Positions 1 through 14,000 of a DNA stretch of 64,000 nucleotides are shown here, piece by piece. Within the stretch, counting starts at the first letter, position 1. Each line of letters begins with the position of its first letter. The notes under the pieces are model-generated. The model had not been told where the DNA came from. It did no database searches and saw only the letters and a program-made list of their open reading frames with translations. The stretch is from contig LODT01000001.1 in the NCBI GenBank assembly GCA_001606155.1, forward strand, positions 806,001 to 870,000, given 5' to 3'. The stretch is from Tieghemostelium lacteum. Taxonomy: Eukaryota; Evosea; Eumycetozoa; Dictyosteliales; Raperosteliaceae. The translations under genes and the position numbers were made by a program.

Positions 1-1770
1 TTTGTACTGAAAGTTTTTTGTTTTGTTGTTGTACTTGTTGATTTTGATTTTTTTGTTGCTTATTTTTCTGCTTACTATTTGGATTCACCCATTCACCATC
101 ATTTCCATTGGTGGATTTGTTAGTGTTAATATTTGGATTAGGAATCATACACATCTGGCACTCGACAGCCGATTCATCCTCATTAATGTAGGTACATCTT
201 AAACATCTCCACTGACCAGGTTTTAAAACAACTTCTTCATCAGCTCTACTTCCATTACCATTCATCTCATCATCGGAAAATGACATATTCTTCTTTTCAT
301 TATATTCTTCAAAGTAGGCATCCCACAGAGGTGCACCAAAATCCGATAAAAAGTTTCCTAATTTTTCTAGTTTTGGTAAAAGCTTATTCAGTTGTTCCAG
401 TAGTCTTGCTCTATTGGATTCTGATATTATTGGTTTTGAATCGTTTTGTGATACCTCAGGACCTACGGCAGATCCTTTGGTTGTAGATAGTTTTTCGGTT
501 TGTGTTATAAATGGCATGTCTTCTACATATTCAATAGTTTCGACAATTTGTAAATGAAATCTTATCACTGATTTTTGACCTTGTGTCAATTTTGTTGCAA
601 TCTTTTCATCCAAATGCGATGGATTTACTGTTACTGTATCTTCTCTATTATTTTTATTTGGTATTCTAATATCTTTAAACTCATTTATATCTGGATATTA
701 GAGAAGGTAAATTAATTTCTAGCCTCTATAAATCTAAAATATTGAATCATCAAAAGCAAATACTTACTTGCTTTTAATTTTGAAAGTCTTTCTTTTACAT
801 GTCTTAGTTTACAATGTTTTTCTAATAAAATAAAAACTTGTTCTTCAGAAAGTTCTTCGTCTTCTTTTGGCATTAAAGTTGTCCACTCTGTCCAAATACA
901 ATCGATAACTGATTCAATATCCATTTCTACCAATTTACCTCTTCTTTTAGCTTGACAAGATCTATTTTTCAAATTTCTATCACCCAAAACAATAAGACAA
1001 TCTGCTTTAGAACCTGTGATGATTTCAGCTAGATTCTCAGTTTTAATCGCTTGACCATTTTCCTCAGTCTTTAAAAATACATCGATACCTCTTTCCAGAA
1101 ACATATTTTGTACATCTTTTGAAAATCTAAGAACTCTTGGATCAGCCGCATACAAGACCACCAATTGCAGGAAAGGTCTTCTTCCTTGCATGCGACTTGG
1201 ATTTGATCTGCAATTATATGATATAAACTCCTCAGTGTCTTCCAAAGGTAAATTACCAAGACTAGAGGTTAAATTTAAACTATTCAAACTTGTGCTACTA
1301 TTGCCTCCATTCATAATAGAATTATAATTGTAATCAGTTACATTATTACTGTTACTACTATTATTTGTGTTGGAACTATTAGAGTTACCACCTGAATTGT
1401 TGTTACTTTGTACACCACTAGTGTTTCCATTGCCACTACTAATGTTATTGGTATTAAATGATTTTTTTGAATTAATCTTATCTGATTGGGTTGTTATAGA
1501 ACTGTTATTACTACCACTATTTGATGTGTTGTCTTTATAACCACCACTATTAGATGAGTTTACCTGTTTATCTGAATTTGATTGAGCTGTATTACTAGAA
1601 TTTGATGAGCTGGATGCTGCACTTGAACCACCACTATTAGGTGGATAGGTATGCGAAAATCTACAACTGTCACCTAATTTACATGTACCTGATTTAAAGT
1701 ATTTGCAAATTACATAGTACCTTGTCCCTGGCCAATCTTGTTTTGAACTATTATTGCTACTATTCATCAA
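1..1770 (-). CDS. CCCH and RanBP2-type zinc-finger protein with NCOA5-like middle domain (3' end off window)
   Basis: Two exons are inferred: 1770-768 and 690 down to the left edge, where the gene is cut. The 77-bp intron (691-767) has a GTAAGT donor and a CCAG acceptor and keeps frame. Residues about 22-40 hold a CCCH finger (C-x7-C-x5-C-x3-H, starting CKYFKSGTC). A Ser/Asn-rich linker follows. Residues about 195-330 form an alpha/beta segment with a run LIVLGDRNLKNRSCQAKRRG that resembles the anticodon-binding-like fold of NCOA5-type proteins; this match is weak. Exon 2 ends with a clear RanBP2-type finger (W-R-C-x2-C-T then C-x2-C, WRCLRCTYINEDESAVECQM) and a Gln/Asn/Lys tail that continues beyond base 1. 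Both finger types commonly bind RNA or ubiquitin, so an RNA-related role is an inference. Start is the first ATG, followed by Ser/Asn and then the CCCH finger. Confidence 0.8.
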
Positions 1771-1982
1771 TTATTATATAATTATTTTTATCGTGTTTGT
1801 GACTGTGTGTAAATATTTTTATAATTCTGTATATTTGGAATTTCAAAATATCTTTATTGTACAATAAGATGAGATTTATAAATATTTTAAATCTAGATAT
1901 ATAAATCATTACACATGTATATCTTACTTTTTCAAATTGTATCTAAGATCAAAAAATTGTGAATAATATGAAAAAATAATGA

Positions 1983-2015
<33 letters not shown>

Positions 2016-2083
2016 TTCATCTGTTTCGTATTGAATTGAATCGAGAATTGATTTTATTATTATTTATTATGTTTTTTGAATTA
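1771..2083. other. Intergenic, with long A-tract
   Basis: This 313-bp gap separates two minus-strand genes, so it holds the 3' flank of the giant gene's neighbour side and the promoter of the CCCH gene. A nearly pure A run of about 25 bases lies near 1990-2015, as is common in dictyostelid intergenic DNA. I see no gene in it. Confidence 0.6.
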
Positions 2084-5000
2084 TTAATTAAAGTCATTGA
2101 GATCCATGATACCATATTGTAAAAAGTCATTCTTTAAATTTTGGACTAATTTGATGAAAATATCTCTTTTGGCTTGTTGAGGTATGATAGTTTCCCATGA
2201 GTTGCAATTTAGGAGGAAAAAGAATTCAGTGAGGTCTTCTCTAGCGAGTATTGTTTTGAAATCATCTTTTGATTTGTAGTCCATCTTGGTGCTATCAATC
2301 CAAGCTAAAACACCATTATCAAAGAGTGTTTGAAGTGATTCTTTGGATTTAATAGTACTTGATCCTTGGATAGATGGTGGTGTGTTAAGCAATGGTGATG
2401 ATGTTGTGATTGTTTGAATTGGAGATGATGTAAGTGTTGGTGGTTGTTGTATTGGTTGGATTACTGGTGTCATTTCAATGTCATTGACAACTGTATTGAC
2501 TTGTACAGATTCAGAGACAAAGGAGTCGTTAAGTATATTTCCAATGAGTGTCTCTCTTCTCAAGATTACCAATGTGGAATTGGTCTCGAGGAATCTTTTA
2601 TCTTGTTCAGCCAATATAATATTACTATTTGAACAACGAACATGTTGATTGTCTTTCTTGATCTGAATAGAGTGTTCAGTACCTTCCAAACCTTCAATAC
2701 ACATGACGGAATGTACAACATAATTGTTCTTAATACCCTTAAGTTCAGTTGGTAGATTGATATTTTCGTTCAACTCAATGGCATTGTAGTTGATTTGACC
2801 TGCTTGATTGTGTCTGTATAATGGGATAAAGAGATACTGAGGAGCTTCTAAGATTTCAAATTGTACCGCATGTTCACATCTCTTTGGAAGAGTTTGTGAA
2901 AGATTTCTATAGAGAATATCTTGAATTGATTTTGGACCGCTGTGAGTTTGGTATCCGTACAATTGAATGACACAATTCATTTCATCGTGAGTGACTTTAC
3001 ATGTTTTACAAATGGATCTGACTGACCAGGTAAAGTAGTTACTAATCTTTGGATCAATACGTGAGAGAATGGAGAGGAATACCATAAGAGTAGTAGCTGG
3101 ATCAGAGTGTTGGAATGGAGGTGAATCCAATTCAAATTGTTGATCTAATTTCTCAATATCAATTGGAGTGGCAATGTTAATATTCTGAGCTCTAGTCTTG
3201 AATCTTGCAAATAAATATTGGAGACGGTCATGTACATGTAATTTCTTTTTAGAAATGAGATTAGTGAATTCTGGGATATAACGAATCCAATTGTAGATAC
3301 AGTGTCTAAAGTTATTTGGTTTTTCAATTGGTTTGATTGGTCTAAGACAGATACCAGATTCACCAATAGAACTGCTAATGTTAGTTTCATTGTTACCCAA
3401 TAACACCTCTTCTTGGTCTTCGTCATCTTCATAGTAACCAGATTCATTATTAAGATCATCTTCATTTTCTTTGAATACAAATACCTTATCTTCGTCATCT
3501 TCCAAATAGGTGTCTTTAACATCAATTTCGGAATCTACAACATTGTTATTGTTGTTGTTGTTGTTGTTGAGTTGACTTGTCAATTTAGAATCCAAAGACA
3601 ATGGTTCCATTGTGATATCATTTTGCTCGGAAATGTCTGGCATAACTTCATCTTTCTTATCAGCATTGGCAGAAGTTAGAGATGCAGAAGTTGGAGGTTG
3701 ATCAAATGCAGTAGAGAATGGTTCGACATATGGTTCAACTTTTTCGACATCTTCAAATTTCAAGAGCAGGGTAGAAAGCACCTCGTGAATAGTTCTCAAG
3801 AAGATTGGATAGGCATTGATAGACATCAATTTATCAGTCATTCTATCTGATTGTAACTCTGGATATGGTGATTTAATTCCACCAGAGACCTCTGGAAGTT
3901 TCTCAGAGAGCAAACAATTGGCATTGGATTTAATCATTTGAATGGTTTCATTAGAGAACAAGTGTTGTAAGAGAGCTTTAAGATAATCAATGATTGCTTT
4001 GATATTGTCTAGATTGGCAAAGGATATCAAACGAGATTTTACCTCTTTAAAGAATTCAATGTATTTCTGGTTATTAAGAGAGAATGAGAATTCAGGGAAC
4101 ATTGAGCTGTACAAGTAACCACAACCCAAGTATTCTTCAATAACTCTATCAATAACAACACAAATGGAACTAACAGAGAACTCTTTGAAACTGTTGAGGA
4201 TCTCCAATGGTAATGAGGTAGCACCTGTAAATTGAACTATAGTTTCTTTTGGATTAATTTCATCCTTTTCAGTTCTCAACAATTTCAAAATACTCTTAGA
4301 CAAGTATCTACAGAGATCATCAAGGTGTTGGTGATTCTTACAGTTGGAAATGAACTTGTTCATTTGAATAGGATCTACTCTCTGGCTGTATGCTTGTCTG
4401 TCAATAGATTCCAAAAGCGAACGAATTTCCTTGATGGATTGTGGAACCAATTTAGAAGTCAATGGATCATCCTTCTTCTTCTTTTGATGACCCTCCAAGA
4501 TGGTATTTCCAAGATTAAAGGACTTCTTGAATGGGAAAGTACCTTTGTAGGATTGCAATTGTGCACCAGATGATTTACCAGCAAGGAAAGATGAAATGAC
4601 TTTAGTCTGAATGTGTAACCAATCTGGATGGAATTGTTCTCTGTCAAAGGATTGGTAGTAAGAGATATTCTTGTAAATGTATTTTTGATAGAACTCTGGA
4701 GTGAAATCACTACCCAACAGCATGTAATTGTCACCATATTCAATAGGTACATCAGAGATATCATGTTCACGTAATTTACTCTGGAAACCTTCGATAATAG
4801 TTCTAAAGTATTCAGGCAATTCCAGATTTTCAACTAACAATACACATTGGTTTTGAGTGGATTCTAACCAAGAATCAATCAAATTGATAATCAGACCGTT
4901 ACCACCCATCTCTGCTGTATTTGGTAACAAATAAGATAGAGCAGTTTCATCATTGATTGGATAGACAACCTTTTCATTTTCAGCTCTGGCTCTGCAACCA

Positions 5001-8000
5001 CCTTCCATAGTCTGTAGATGTTTGCTAATCTTGTCCCAGGCAATGAGTAATCTCTCCCAAGCGTGTTTAAGAGTGGCACATGATTCAACAGATTCATATT
5101 CATTGTCAATGAGATACTTGACAGCTTCTTTAAAGTTGAAATCTACATTTTCATATGGCAAACGATCAGAGAAGTGTTTGTAGAAAACTCTGAGGAAGTT
5201 TAATAAATCAGGGAAGTATTTAGAGATACAAATCTTCTCAATTTTGTGAGAGAAGAAGTTAAGAATACCCAATTTATCACCTTGGTTCTTTGAGAGAAGA
5301 TCATTGATATATTCATAGTTGAAGATGGATGATGAATAAGATCTGGTACAATCTTCACGAATCTTGAGAATCTTTGCTAGATATGCAGATTGTTGTTCAA
5401 TGATTTCATTGAGTTTGGCCTTGAGTTTTGGATAATTGGTTTGTAGACCACCAATCAAAGGTACCAAATACTGTTTCTCATAGGCTACAACCTCTGGAAG
5501 GTTATCAAAGGTAGATCTCATGTGTGGACTATCAACTTGATAGGATTCTTTCCATAGAGCATAGACATACTCTGAGAGGAAATGACCTGGTTCAATGTGG
5601 AGATTGATATTCTCTTGATTGATTCTGACTTCATTGATGGCAGTAATACCTCTTTCATAGACATAGTCAATCAACTTGGTATGACGTTTGTCTTTAAGTT
5701 GAGTACAGAAATGCAAGTGACTACTAAACAAACTATTACAGAGATCTGGTGTGATACTGACAGTGTAGGCAAATATAGACCATGAAGTTGAATTTACTAT
5801 ATACTTCTTCAAAACATTAGAACCCATAGTGGAAGTCATATCACCAGCATTGGCATCATAATAGATCATACCACAATCTCTGAAACGGTTACCAACATCA
5901 CAAGCAATAAAGTGTTGGCCTGCTACATTCAATGGATTTCTAGTGAGATTGTACAAGTAACATTTGTTATTGCAACCAATAGAGGCAGCGACAAAGTTGA
6001 TAATCAACTGAGCAATAATCTTAGTTTCTGATAATTTGTTTTCAGATTTCTTCAAAATGTCATCAAACTGAACACCCTCGGTAAATTGTGAGAACAGAAT
6101 CTTTTCATAGAATTTGGCATATGGATTCAATTCAAAGTGATCACAAATCTGTTGAGATTTCATAATGAATTGGTAAGCTTCCAATGGTTGATTACCTATA
6201 TAATCTTGATAGAGACACAACATGAGTGACATTCTAAAGAGACCTCTTAATTCCATTGAGTTTTTACTCTCGTTCATGAATGGTGCAATATCTGGTTTAG
6301 GTGAACGTGTAATAGCCTCACGAATACGTCTAAAGAATACACCATGTGGATTATCATGTTGGAACATGAATGGCATCAAACAACTATCAGCAATAGTTAC
6401 ATTACTATCAACAAACAATTCAGTCAGACCAAATTCCTCAAGGAAGTGTTTGTCCTTTAAGATATCAAAGAGTGCCTTTTCACTGCTAATCTTATTCAAG
6501 AAAAGTACTTGATTCTTCTTGTTTTGGTATTCTACTTGTTTAGATTGTTGTTGATCTTTACCTGTTACAAGGATCTCCTTGAGCATTGTAATATAGTTCT
6601 TATTAGATCTGACACTGTCCAATGTCTTGTTGACATCAGATGAGATGTTTTCACAAAATTGTTGGATGAGATAGTTTTCCAAAGAGACAATAGTGATTCT
6701 AGAGTGAAGATTTGCTTGATGCTTGTAGGCTCTCAATTCATTGTTACGTAGATTGACAACATCATTAATCATCAATTTCTGGTTTCTATACAATTCAATG
6801 TTGACATAGAATAATGTGTTAGCCAATCGGGAGACTTTAATTTGAATCTGTACACCAATGAATTTCTCAACGATTTCAGAGGGTTTAATTTCAGTTGGAC
6901 TGTAGAATTCAGTGACTTTCTCTTGTTGGAATATTTCATTAGAGAATTCACGGAGTTTACCCTTAATAGTGTCATTACTGTTGAGATAGGTCAAGATGAT
7001 ATGAGAGAACCAACCAGTTGGAATCTGTGGAAGTTTTGGATAGGATCCATTACAGATTCTCAAGAAATCCCTAATGTTCTCATCAGTCTTGTAGGAAATG
7101 TGTTCGATAATCTCAAGCATGCAATCAAGAGACAATGCAAGTTGAGGTTTACCAAGATCTTTACTCAAGTACTGATTGATGGAGAGCAAATGTTCAAAGA
7201 CTGGGATGAGTTTGAAACTAGCCAAATGACTCATACTCTTGTTCTTAATCAATGATTGTACAATGAAATGGTAGTCTTGTTTCTGGAAACTAATAGAAGC
7301 ATTCAAGAAGATTTGGTATAGTGACAATACCAAAATGATTGTATCTTTCATCTCTGGAGCAGTTGACATTATAAAGTCAATTGGTGACCGATTGAGCATC
7401 TCTCTAAATGCAGTAGTCCAGTTAATCAGTTGATCAATGAGTTCATCATTCTCTGGGTTCAAATGAGAGTCTTTTCCAGTAATTTGATAGCTATCAAATA
7501 TTTTTTCAATCTGACTCTTGAGTAATTGGTATGAGAATGTAATGATATTTTGCTTCAATTTGGATATATCCAAATTTGATTTCTTTGGATCATCAATGAC
7601 ATTGGTAATACTTTGTTCAATTAGAGTAGTGAATTGACTGAGAATCTTGACCTTATCAATATTAGAGAGATTTAATATTGGATAGATAATAGAACGAATA
7701 AAGTAAATGGTATTAGCATGGTAGTAACTGGAGGTGTAGTATTGAAGAATGGTATTCTCTTTGATTGGTGACAATTTCTTTAACAAAACTGTAAAGAATC
7801 TAGAGAGTTCAGTTTCAACCTTGATTGTTCTAATTAGATAATCAATAGCAAAGGCATCTTCCAAAGATGGATTTTCATTAATGAAATCTACCAATTCATA
7901 AATTGGGTTACTCTTAATGTAGGATTGGAACATCTTGAATACATTCAATGGTGAACGATTCTTTACACTGTTTACTACATGGCTAAAGTAGTTACCCAAA

Positions 8001-11000
8001 GTGGTACTGATGGCATCGTACAGAGGGAAGGTAGATTTAGTCTTTGGATCCAATGGTTTAATCAAACTAATTGGTTCAAATCTCTGTTCAATTCTGTTGG
8101 AGATCTTTGGTAATTTAGTACTCTTGATAAAGAGTGTAACTAATAACTGTTCACGTGAATTTGGTTGAATCTTAAGTACATCACCATAGGATTGGTAATT
8201 TACCAAAAGTTTAAAGACCTGACTGATAACAGGGAAGAAATAACTAGTCAATGAATCTTTAATAGAGTCGATAAATGAACGAACTAATTTACCAGCATGA
8301 ATTAACTGAGAGATATTGTTAACGATACCAGAGAGAATATTCTTACTATTCCAGTTACGAACAAACTGATCAATAATCTGGTAGTACCATACTTCATTGT
8401 TCTTAAACAGTTGAGTCATACCTTCTTCTCTCTTCTTTTTGTCACGATAGAACTGTTGTTCTGCCATTGAGAGTTGTGGAGCACCTCTAACCATTGGAAT
8501 GATATATGGATTCATATCAAAACATATAGTATGTAAATGTTCTTTAAACATATCTTGGAATGTCTTGTAGATGGTTTCTTGTGGAATATGATTCTTTAAT
8601 CCAAAAGCTTGTGCAATCCAAGATCTGATATCAGAGTCAATAAGAGTGCTCTCTGATTTCTCAGTTAAAGTACTATCAGTATTCAAACCCAAAGAATCAA
8701 TGTACAAGAATTCAGTGTTATTCAAAAAGATGGAATTGATCTTGCTTTGGTTGTAAATTGAATACTCTGGTGGGAAATGACAAATCAAAACCAATAGTTT
8801 ACCTGGATGATTGTTAAACAACTCTAAGACATAACTAATCTGGTTCTGATTGCTAATAGTCATATCAGCAAAGATCAAACAGATGGTTTGTGTCTTTGAT
8901 TCTTTGAATTGTTCAATTTCAGCTCTACATTTAATAGAGGATTCAATGGCATGCAATTGAAGGAGTTTGAGATTCTCTTTAGTGAGTTTTGGATTGTTAT
9001 GTGACAATGTCTTGTAGAATGTTCCTACATTCTCAACATCCTTCAAACGATGGAAAGTCAGAGATGTTCTGGTATAGAGTACCCATTTGTTGGTAGTATT
9101 TTGTTGAGTGGTTGCTGATTCTGGTTTTTGTTGCAATTGAATAAATTCATTAAAGATGTGGTTCAAGAATCTCAAACAATTGAAATGCTCTTGACGAAGG
9201 ATATACTCTCTTGTATATTCTTTAGGTAAAGATTTACATTTAAAGATAGACTCTGGTCTGGCAATCTGAAGAATCTTCCAATTGAATAGACGATACTCAT
9301 TGGATTCAACAGTGTTTTGATCATCTGGGATATCAGAACTTATATGGTATGGTGATATCTGAGTACCAGTTTCCAAGTTCAATTTAGCCTTCTTTGCAAT
9401 TAAATATACCAATGATGATATAGTCTCTTTACTGTATCCAAAGAGTAAACTATTGTTGGTAACTTTTCCGTGGAATTCTTCAACAAAGTGTTTGGCACTG
9501 GTGAGTAGTGACTCAAAGAATGCAACCTTGTCATGTAGAACCTTGGATCTTAGACAGTAATCCAAAAGATGGTCGACAGACAAATAGTATTTCTCAAATC
9601 TATTGAGCCATGGTAAATGGGTAGTCTTCATTCTACTCAATGGTAAATGTACGATAATCTTGAAGTTTGGATGTACAGTACAAAATACAGAGTGAGTACC
9701 AAAACTGACATTGGCAATGAAATGTGCATTACCTTCAATATCATGAATCAATTGGAAGTATCTATTAAATACATCATAGAAACATGCATCAATAGCTTGG
9801 GTGTTAACAAGTACTACAGTACCACCAGTTGACATTTCATTCTTAATCTGACTGACGACAGCCACTAGAGATTCAGTGCTGTTATCTTTATCAAAACCAC
9901 CAACTCTGATGACTTTATGTTGAATACCAAGTTCTCTGAGAATCATCAATGAGGTTTCATTCTCAGTTGGATCAATTAACATCATGTAACGGAATGCACA
10001 GGTATTTGGATTCTGATCAACTTCAAGAGTCTCTTCAAGAGATTCACGAATTCTGTCAATGGTATTATCAATTCTTGGTGGCATTTGAAGATTCAAGTTC
10101 TTAAAGAACACAGCAACCAATTGATTAAAGTCATTATATGGAATACCATTGAAATGTCTCTCCAGTGAATTCAATAAACCTAAAGGTGAGATACAATTTT
10201 CCTTTTGATAAGATCTCTGTAAATGTCTTAAAAAGAATACAAAATCTCTTTGATGGAATAGATTGAGCTTAGTAGATCTTGAGAAGTGATTGACCATTTT
10301 GTAACTCTTTGATAATGCATCACAAATGGCATATTCATTGGAATTGAGTTGATGTTTGTAACCAAATAGACAACCAATAACCAAAGACTTTTCATCTTCG
10401 TCACTGATAGTTGGTGGATGAACCAGTACAAGCATACGATTGGTTTTGGCAGCATCTAATATCTTGTTGGATAAAATGATAATAGCGATATCTTCATGTG
10501 ATTGTGATTCACCAATCTTTTGTGAGAGTTTATCCAAGTAGTCATGCATGATTTTCATTGGAGAGTCTTTTTCATCGACGAGACCAGCCTCATCAAGATG
10601 AATGACACAACGAACTTTGTTGTCTTTAGTTGAACCCAAGACTTTTTGTCTTTCAATAGCACGATTCATAATAGATTGAATTTCAATATCAGTAGTGTGA
10701 CTGGTACATTGGTAACGATATGGGATGGCATTTGGCATCTCAGAATAGAAACTATTCTTATCGGTCTTGTTAGCATTAAGGTTCTCTAAGACAATAGAGA
10801 ATGAAAGAGTCTTACTGCAACCTGGTGGACCAATGATACATAATGGGATATTGCAATTAATTGAAATGACAGTAAAGAAGAGATTCAATTGTAGAGAATC
10901 AGTTCTGGCAATACCTTCTGGGAGTTTAGTCTTCTCTGCGACTGCACTGTAGATGAGTTTGAAAATCTCCATAAATGATTTACGATATAGTAGACGGTCA

Positions 11001-14000
11001 GCACCAACTTTACGAATGTAATTGTCAAAGTTAACAATCATTTCGTCTCTCTTTGGACCTTCAGAAAGTCTGTAGACATAGGTCATTGCACAGGTACAGA
11101 TAGTAGCTAACCAATGTATACTGACATAGTCATCGTTATCCAATTGGAAGAAAGCAGTTAAAAAGATCATTGTGGCAACTTTGGATTTAAAGAATTTATA
11201 TAAATCAATAGCTCTAGTGAGATCTCTAATGGATACATGAGTACGTGACTGATGTGCAGCTCTTAGTGATCTCTGTCCTATAAGAATCATCTGTAAGAGA
11301 TCCTCTTTACATTGTGCCAATGTCTTGCTATCGGTAATATCAGCAATGATACTCTTGAAATCAAAGAGAGTTCTCAAGAAGGAAACTTCAGATTCTTCAT
11401 TGAATTGACCATAGTCAAAGTAGAGAAGTTTCATTGAAGGTGGAGTCTGTCTGACTACAAATGAAAGATCGTTTGTAAAAGTCTGTTGCTCACCAGTGTA
11501 ATTGATGGTATCTTGAGAAACTTGTAGAGGGTTCATAGCACCAATCCAGAATATGTTACTTGGTAATGGGCCCTCACCATCAATGGTACCATCAATGAAA
11601 ATCTCATTGATCAAAGCCAATGTGTCATCTGGAGAGGTATTAAACTCATCAATAAACACAACCATCTTCAAACCTTTATCAATAGTCAACAATTCCTTAC
11701 TGTCTTGAATGACCTTATTGGTGAATGACTTGAACTCTTTGGAATTCAATTTCTTGTGCATAATGATACGGTGGAAGAGATTCTTGAATTTTACAGAACA
11801 AATCTCAGCAACCATCTTTTGTAATTGCTCGATAGTGTTAATTGACTTTTGTTCTTTACTAGTGAGAATAGTATTCAAATCAGATTCCTTACTAATGTAA
11901 ATCAATTTGTTATTTACAAGAATCTTTCTCATGCAATCCTCAAGTTCAGAGAGTAAATTGAATTTGTACTTTTGCAAGAATTCCAAATGTTCTGGAGACT
12001 TTTGAACTATACCACTGTTTTGGTTATTGTTGTTCTGAACTGGTGGATTGACAAGTGATTGACCTGGTTTTTGAGTCTCTGTGAAAGGTGGTTGATAACC
12101 ATACAATTGGAAGAGTGCTTCATTAATATGGTCAGCAGTACAATCACCTGGTAGACGGTCATAATGCTTATCACCAATCTTGATTGGCTTCAATTTGAAT
12201 CCAGTGTTTCTAGAGATGATTGAACTTACTTTTTCTTTGAGTTCATAAATGATATCAGGGATAGCATTATTCTGAGCATTGATGAGTAGGGAATAGAAAA
12301 TCAAGATAAATGTCTTACCAACACCAGTGTCACCAGTGAGAATAAGTGAACGTTGATTTTTAATCTTGTTATTCAAAATGATCAATCTCTGACTGAGTTC
12401 AGGTGTCAATACATAACCATACTGATTAGACAAATCACCAACAATATAAGTTCTAGTGGTGATACCAAATGAATTGGAAATTACCAAACGGAATTCATGT
12501 GGTTCCTTCAAAGCTTTATCAATAGTATACAAAGAGTCTCTCTTAGAAGCTGGAATGATTTGACCCTTGTTATTAGAGAAATCAATGAAATCCAAAATAG
12601 CCTTCTTGTTATCTTTATCAGCTAGAATACTTCTGGCAGTAACCAATGGTGGGTTCTTCCAAATCTCATTGGCAGAGCTAAAGTTTGGATCAGACAACTG
12701 AATAGATTCCAATAACAAAATGTAATAAAGTTCCTCCAGAGACAACAGTTTATCAACTGTTTTAGTATTGTTATGACGATCGTAGAACTTTACAACAATA
12801 CAGTATTCATGATAGTCATCGAGGAAAACTAAACGTTCGTGTAAGAGGGAGAAGAAGTTCTTTCTGGCAATACAGTTTTGTGGTTCAGAGAGGAATGCAA
12901 CTTTTTGTTTGGTGTATTGTGCAAGTTTGACCTCAATGATGTTTCTTACGTATTCAAGATAACGTTTCAATGTGATGTTACTACCTTGGTCCAGAGTTGG
13001 TGTATTATAGAAATTACAATCAATATAGGAGAAACATTTCTTTTCGATATTGGATATCTCCCATTCGAGTTTAGTATGATCGTGGTGTTCAGCTAAATGT
13101 ACAATCAATGGAATAGACTGTTCTACATATTTTGGATAGGTTAATCCTGGTACTTCTTCAAGAGGTGACCCAATTTCAACATAAACTGATAACTGAAGAT
13201 TCTCTGAAATATTCAAAATCTGACCTTTAGCACCAAAAATGAAACCAAAACCAATGAGTGGGTAAAAGAAGTGATTGAGAACTTCAAAATCACACAATGG
13301 AGAGAATATAAAATGAATACTAACTTCCTTGTCTTTTTCTTTTGAGAATTTGGAAATCTTTTCAATAAGACTGTTTAGATCAAATTCCAAACGAATGAGT
13401 ACATTTATACAGATCTTCTCTTTACAAAGACTCTTGATATAGTGAGTCTTACCAGAACCAGAAGGACCCTTGACAATAGCAAGTGACTTGATACCATTTT
13501 TGGTTTTATTGTGTACCCATTGATCTTTGAAATTCTTCCATTCGGTATTGAATTGTTGCTGATAAGTTGGCAAGAATGAGAAAATCTCAGAGTTGGATGT
13601 AGACTTTTCAGTACTGACAAAATAGACTTTAGCAAGATTCTTAATGGATCCGTTATTGTAATGGTCACTAACCCAAGAAAGAAGTTTTTCTTTTTCTCTT
13701 GGAATACCAACTAAAAAGAATGTATTGTCTGGGAACTTCTCAACAATTTGAGTGAAATAGTCAATGTCAACATGGAAACTATGGGCAAAGAACAATTGGT
13801 ATGGGTTAGGCAGACAAGAGTCATTTAACTGCATTAGAGTGTTAAAGAGATTAGACTTATTCTCCAATTGAAGATACATGAAAATGGGTTCAGTTTCAGA
13901 ACGAATAGGAGGTTGATCATCGTCATCAATCATTAGAGCCTCGAGAAGTTTTGGAATGAACATATTCAAAAACAGTGGTACTTCAACATTTCCTTGATTG

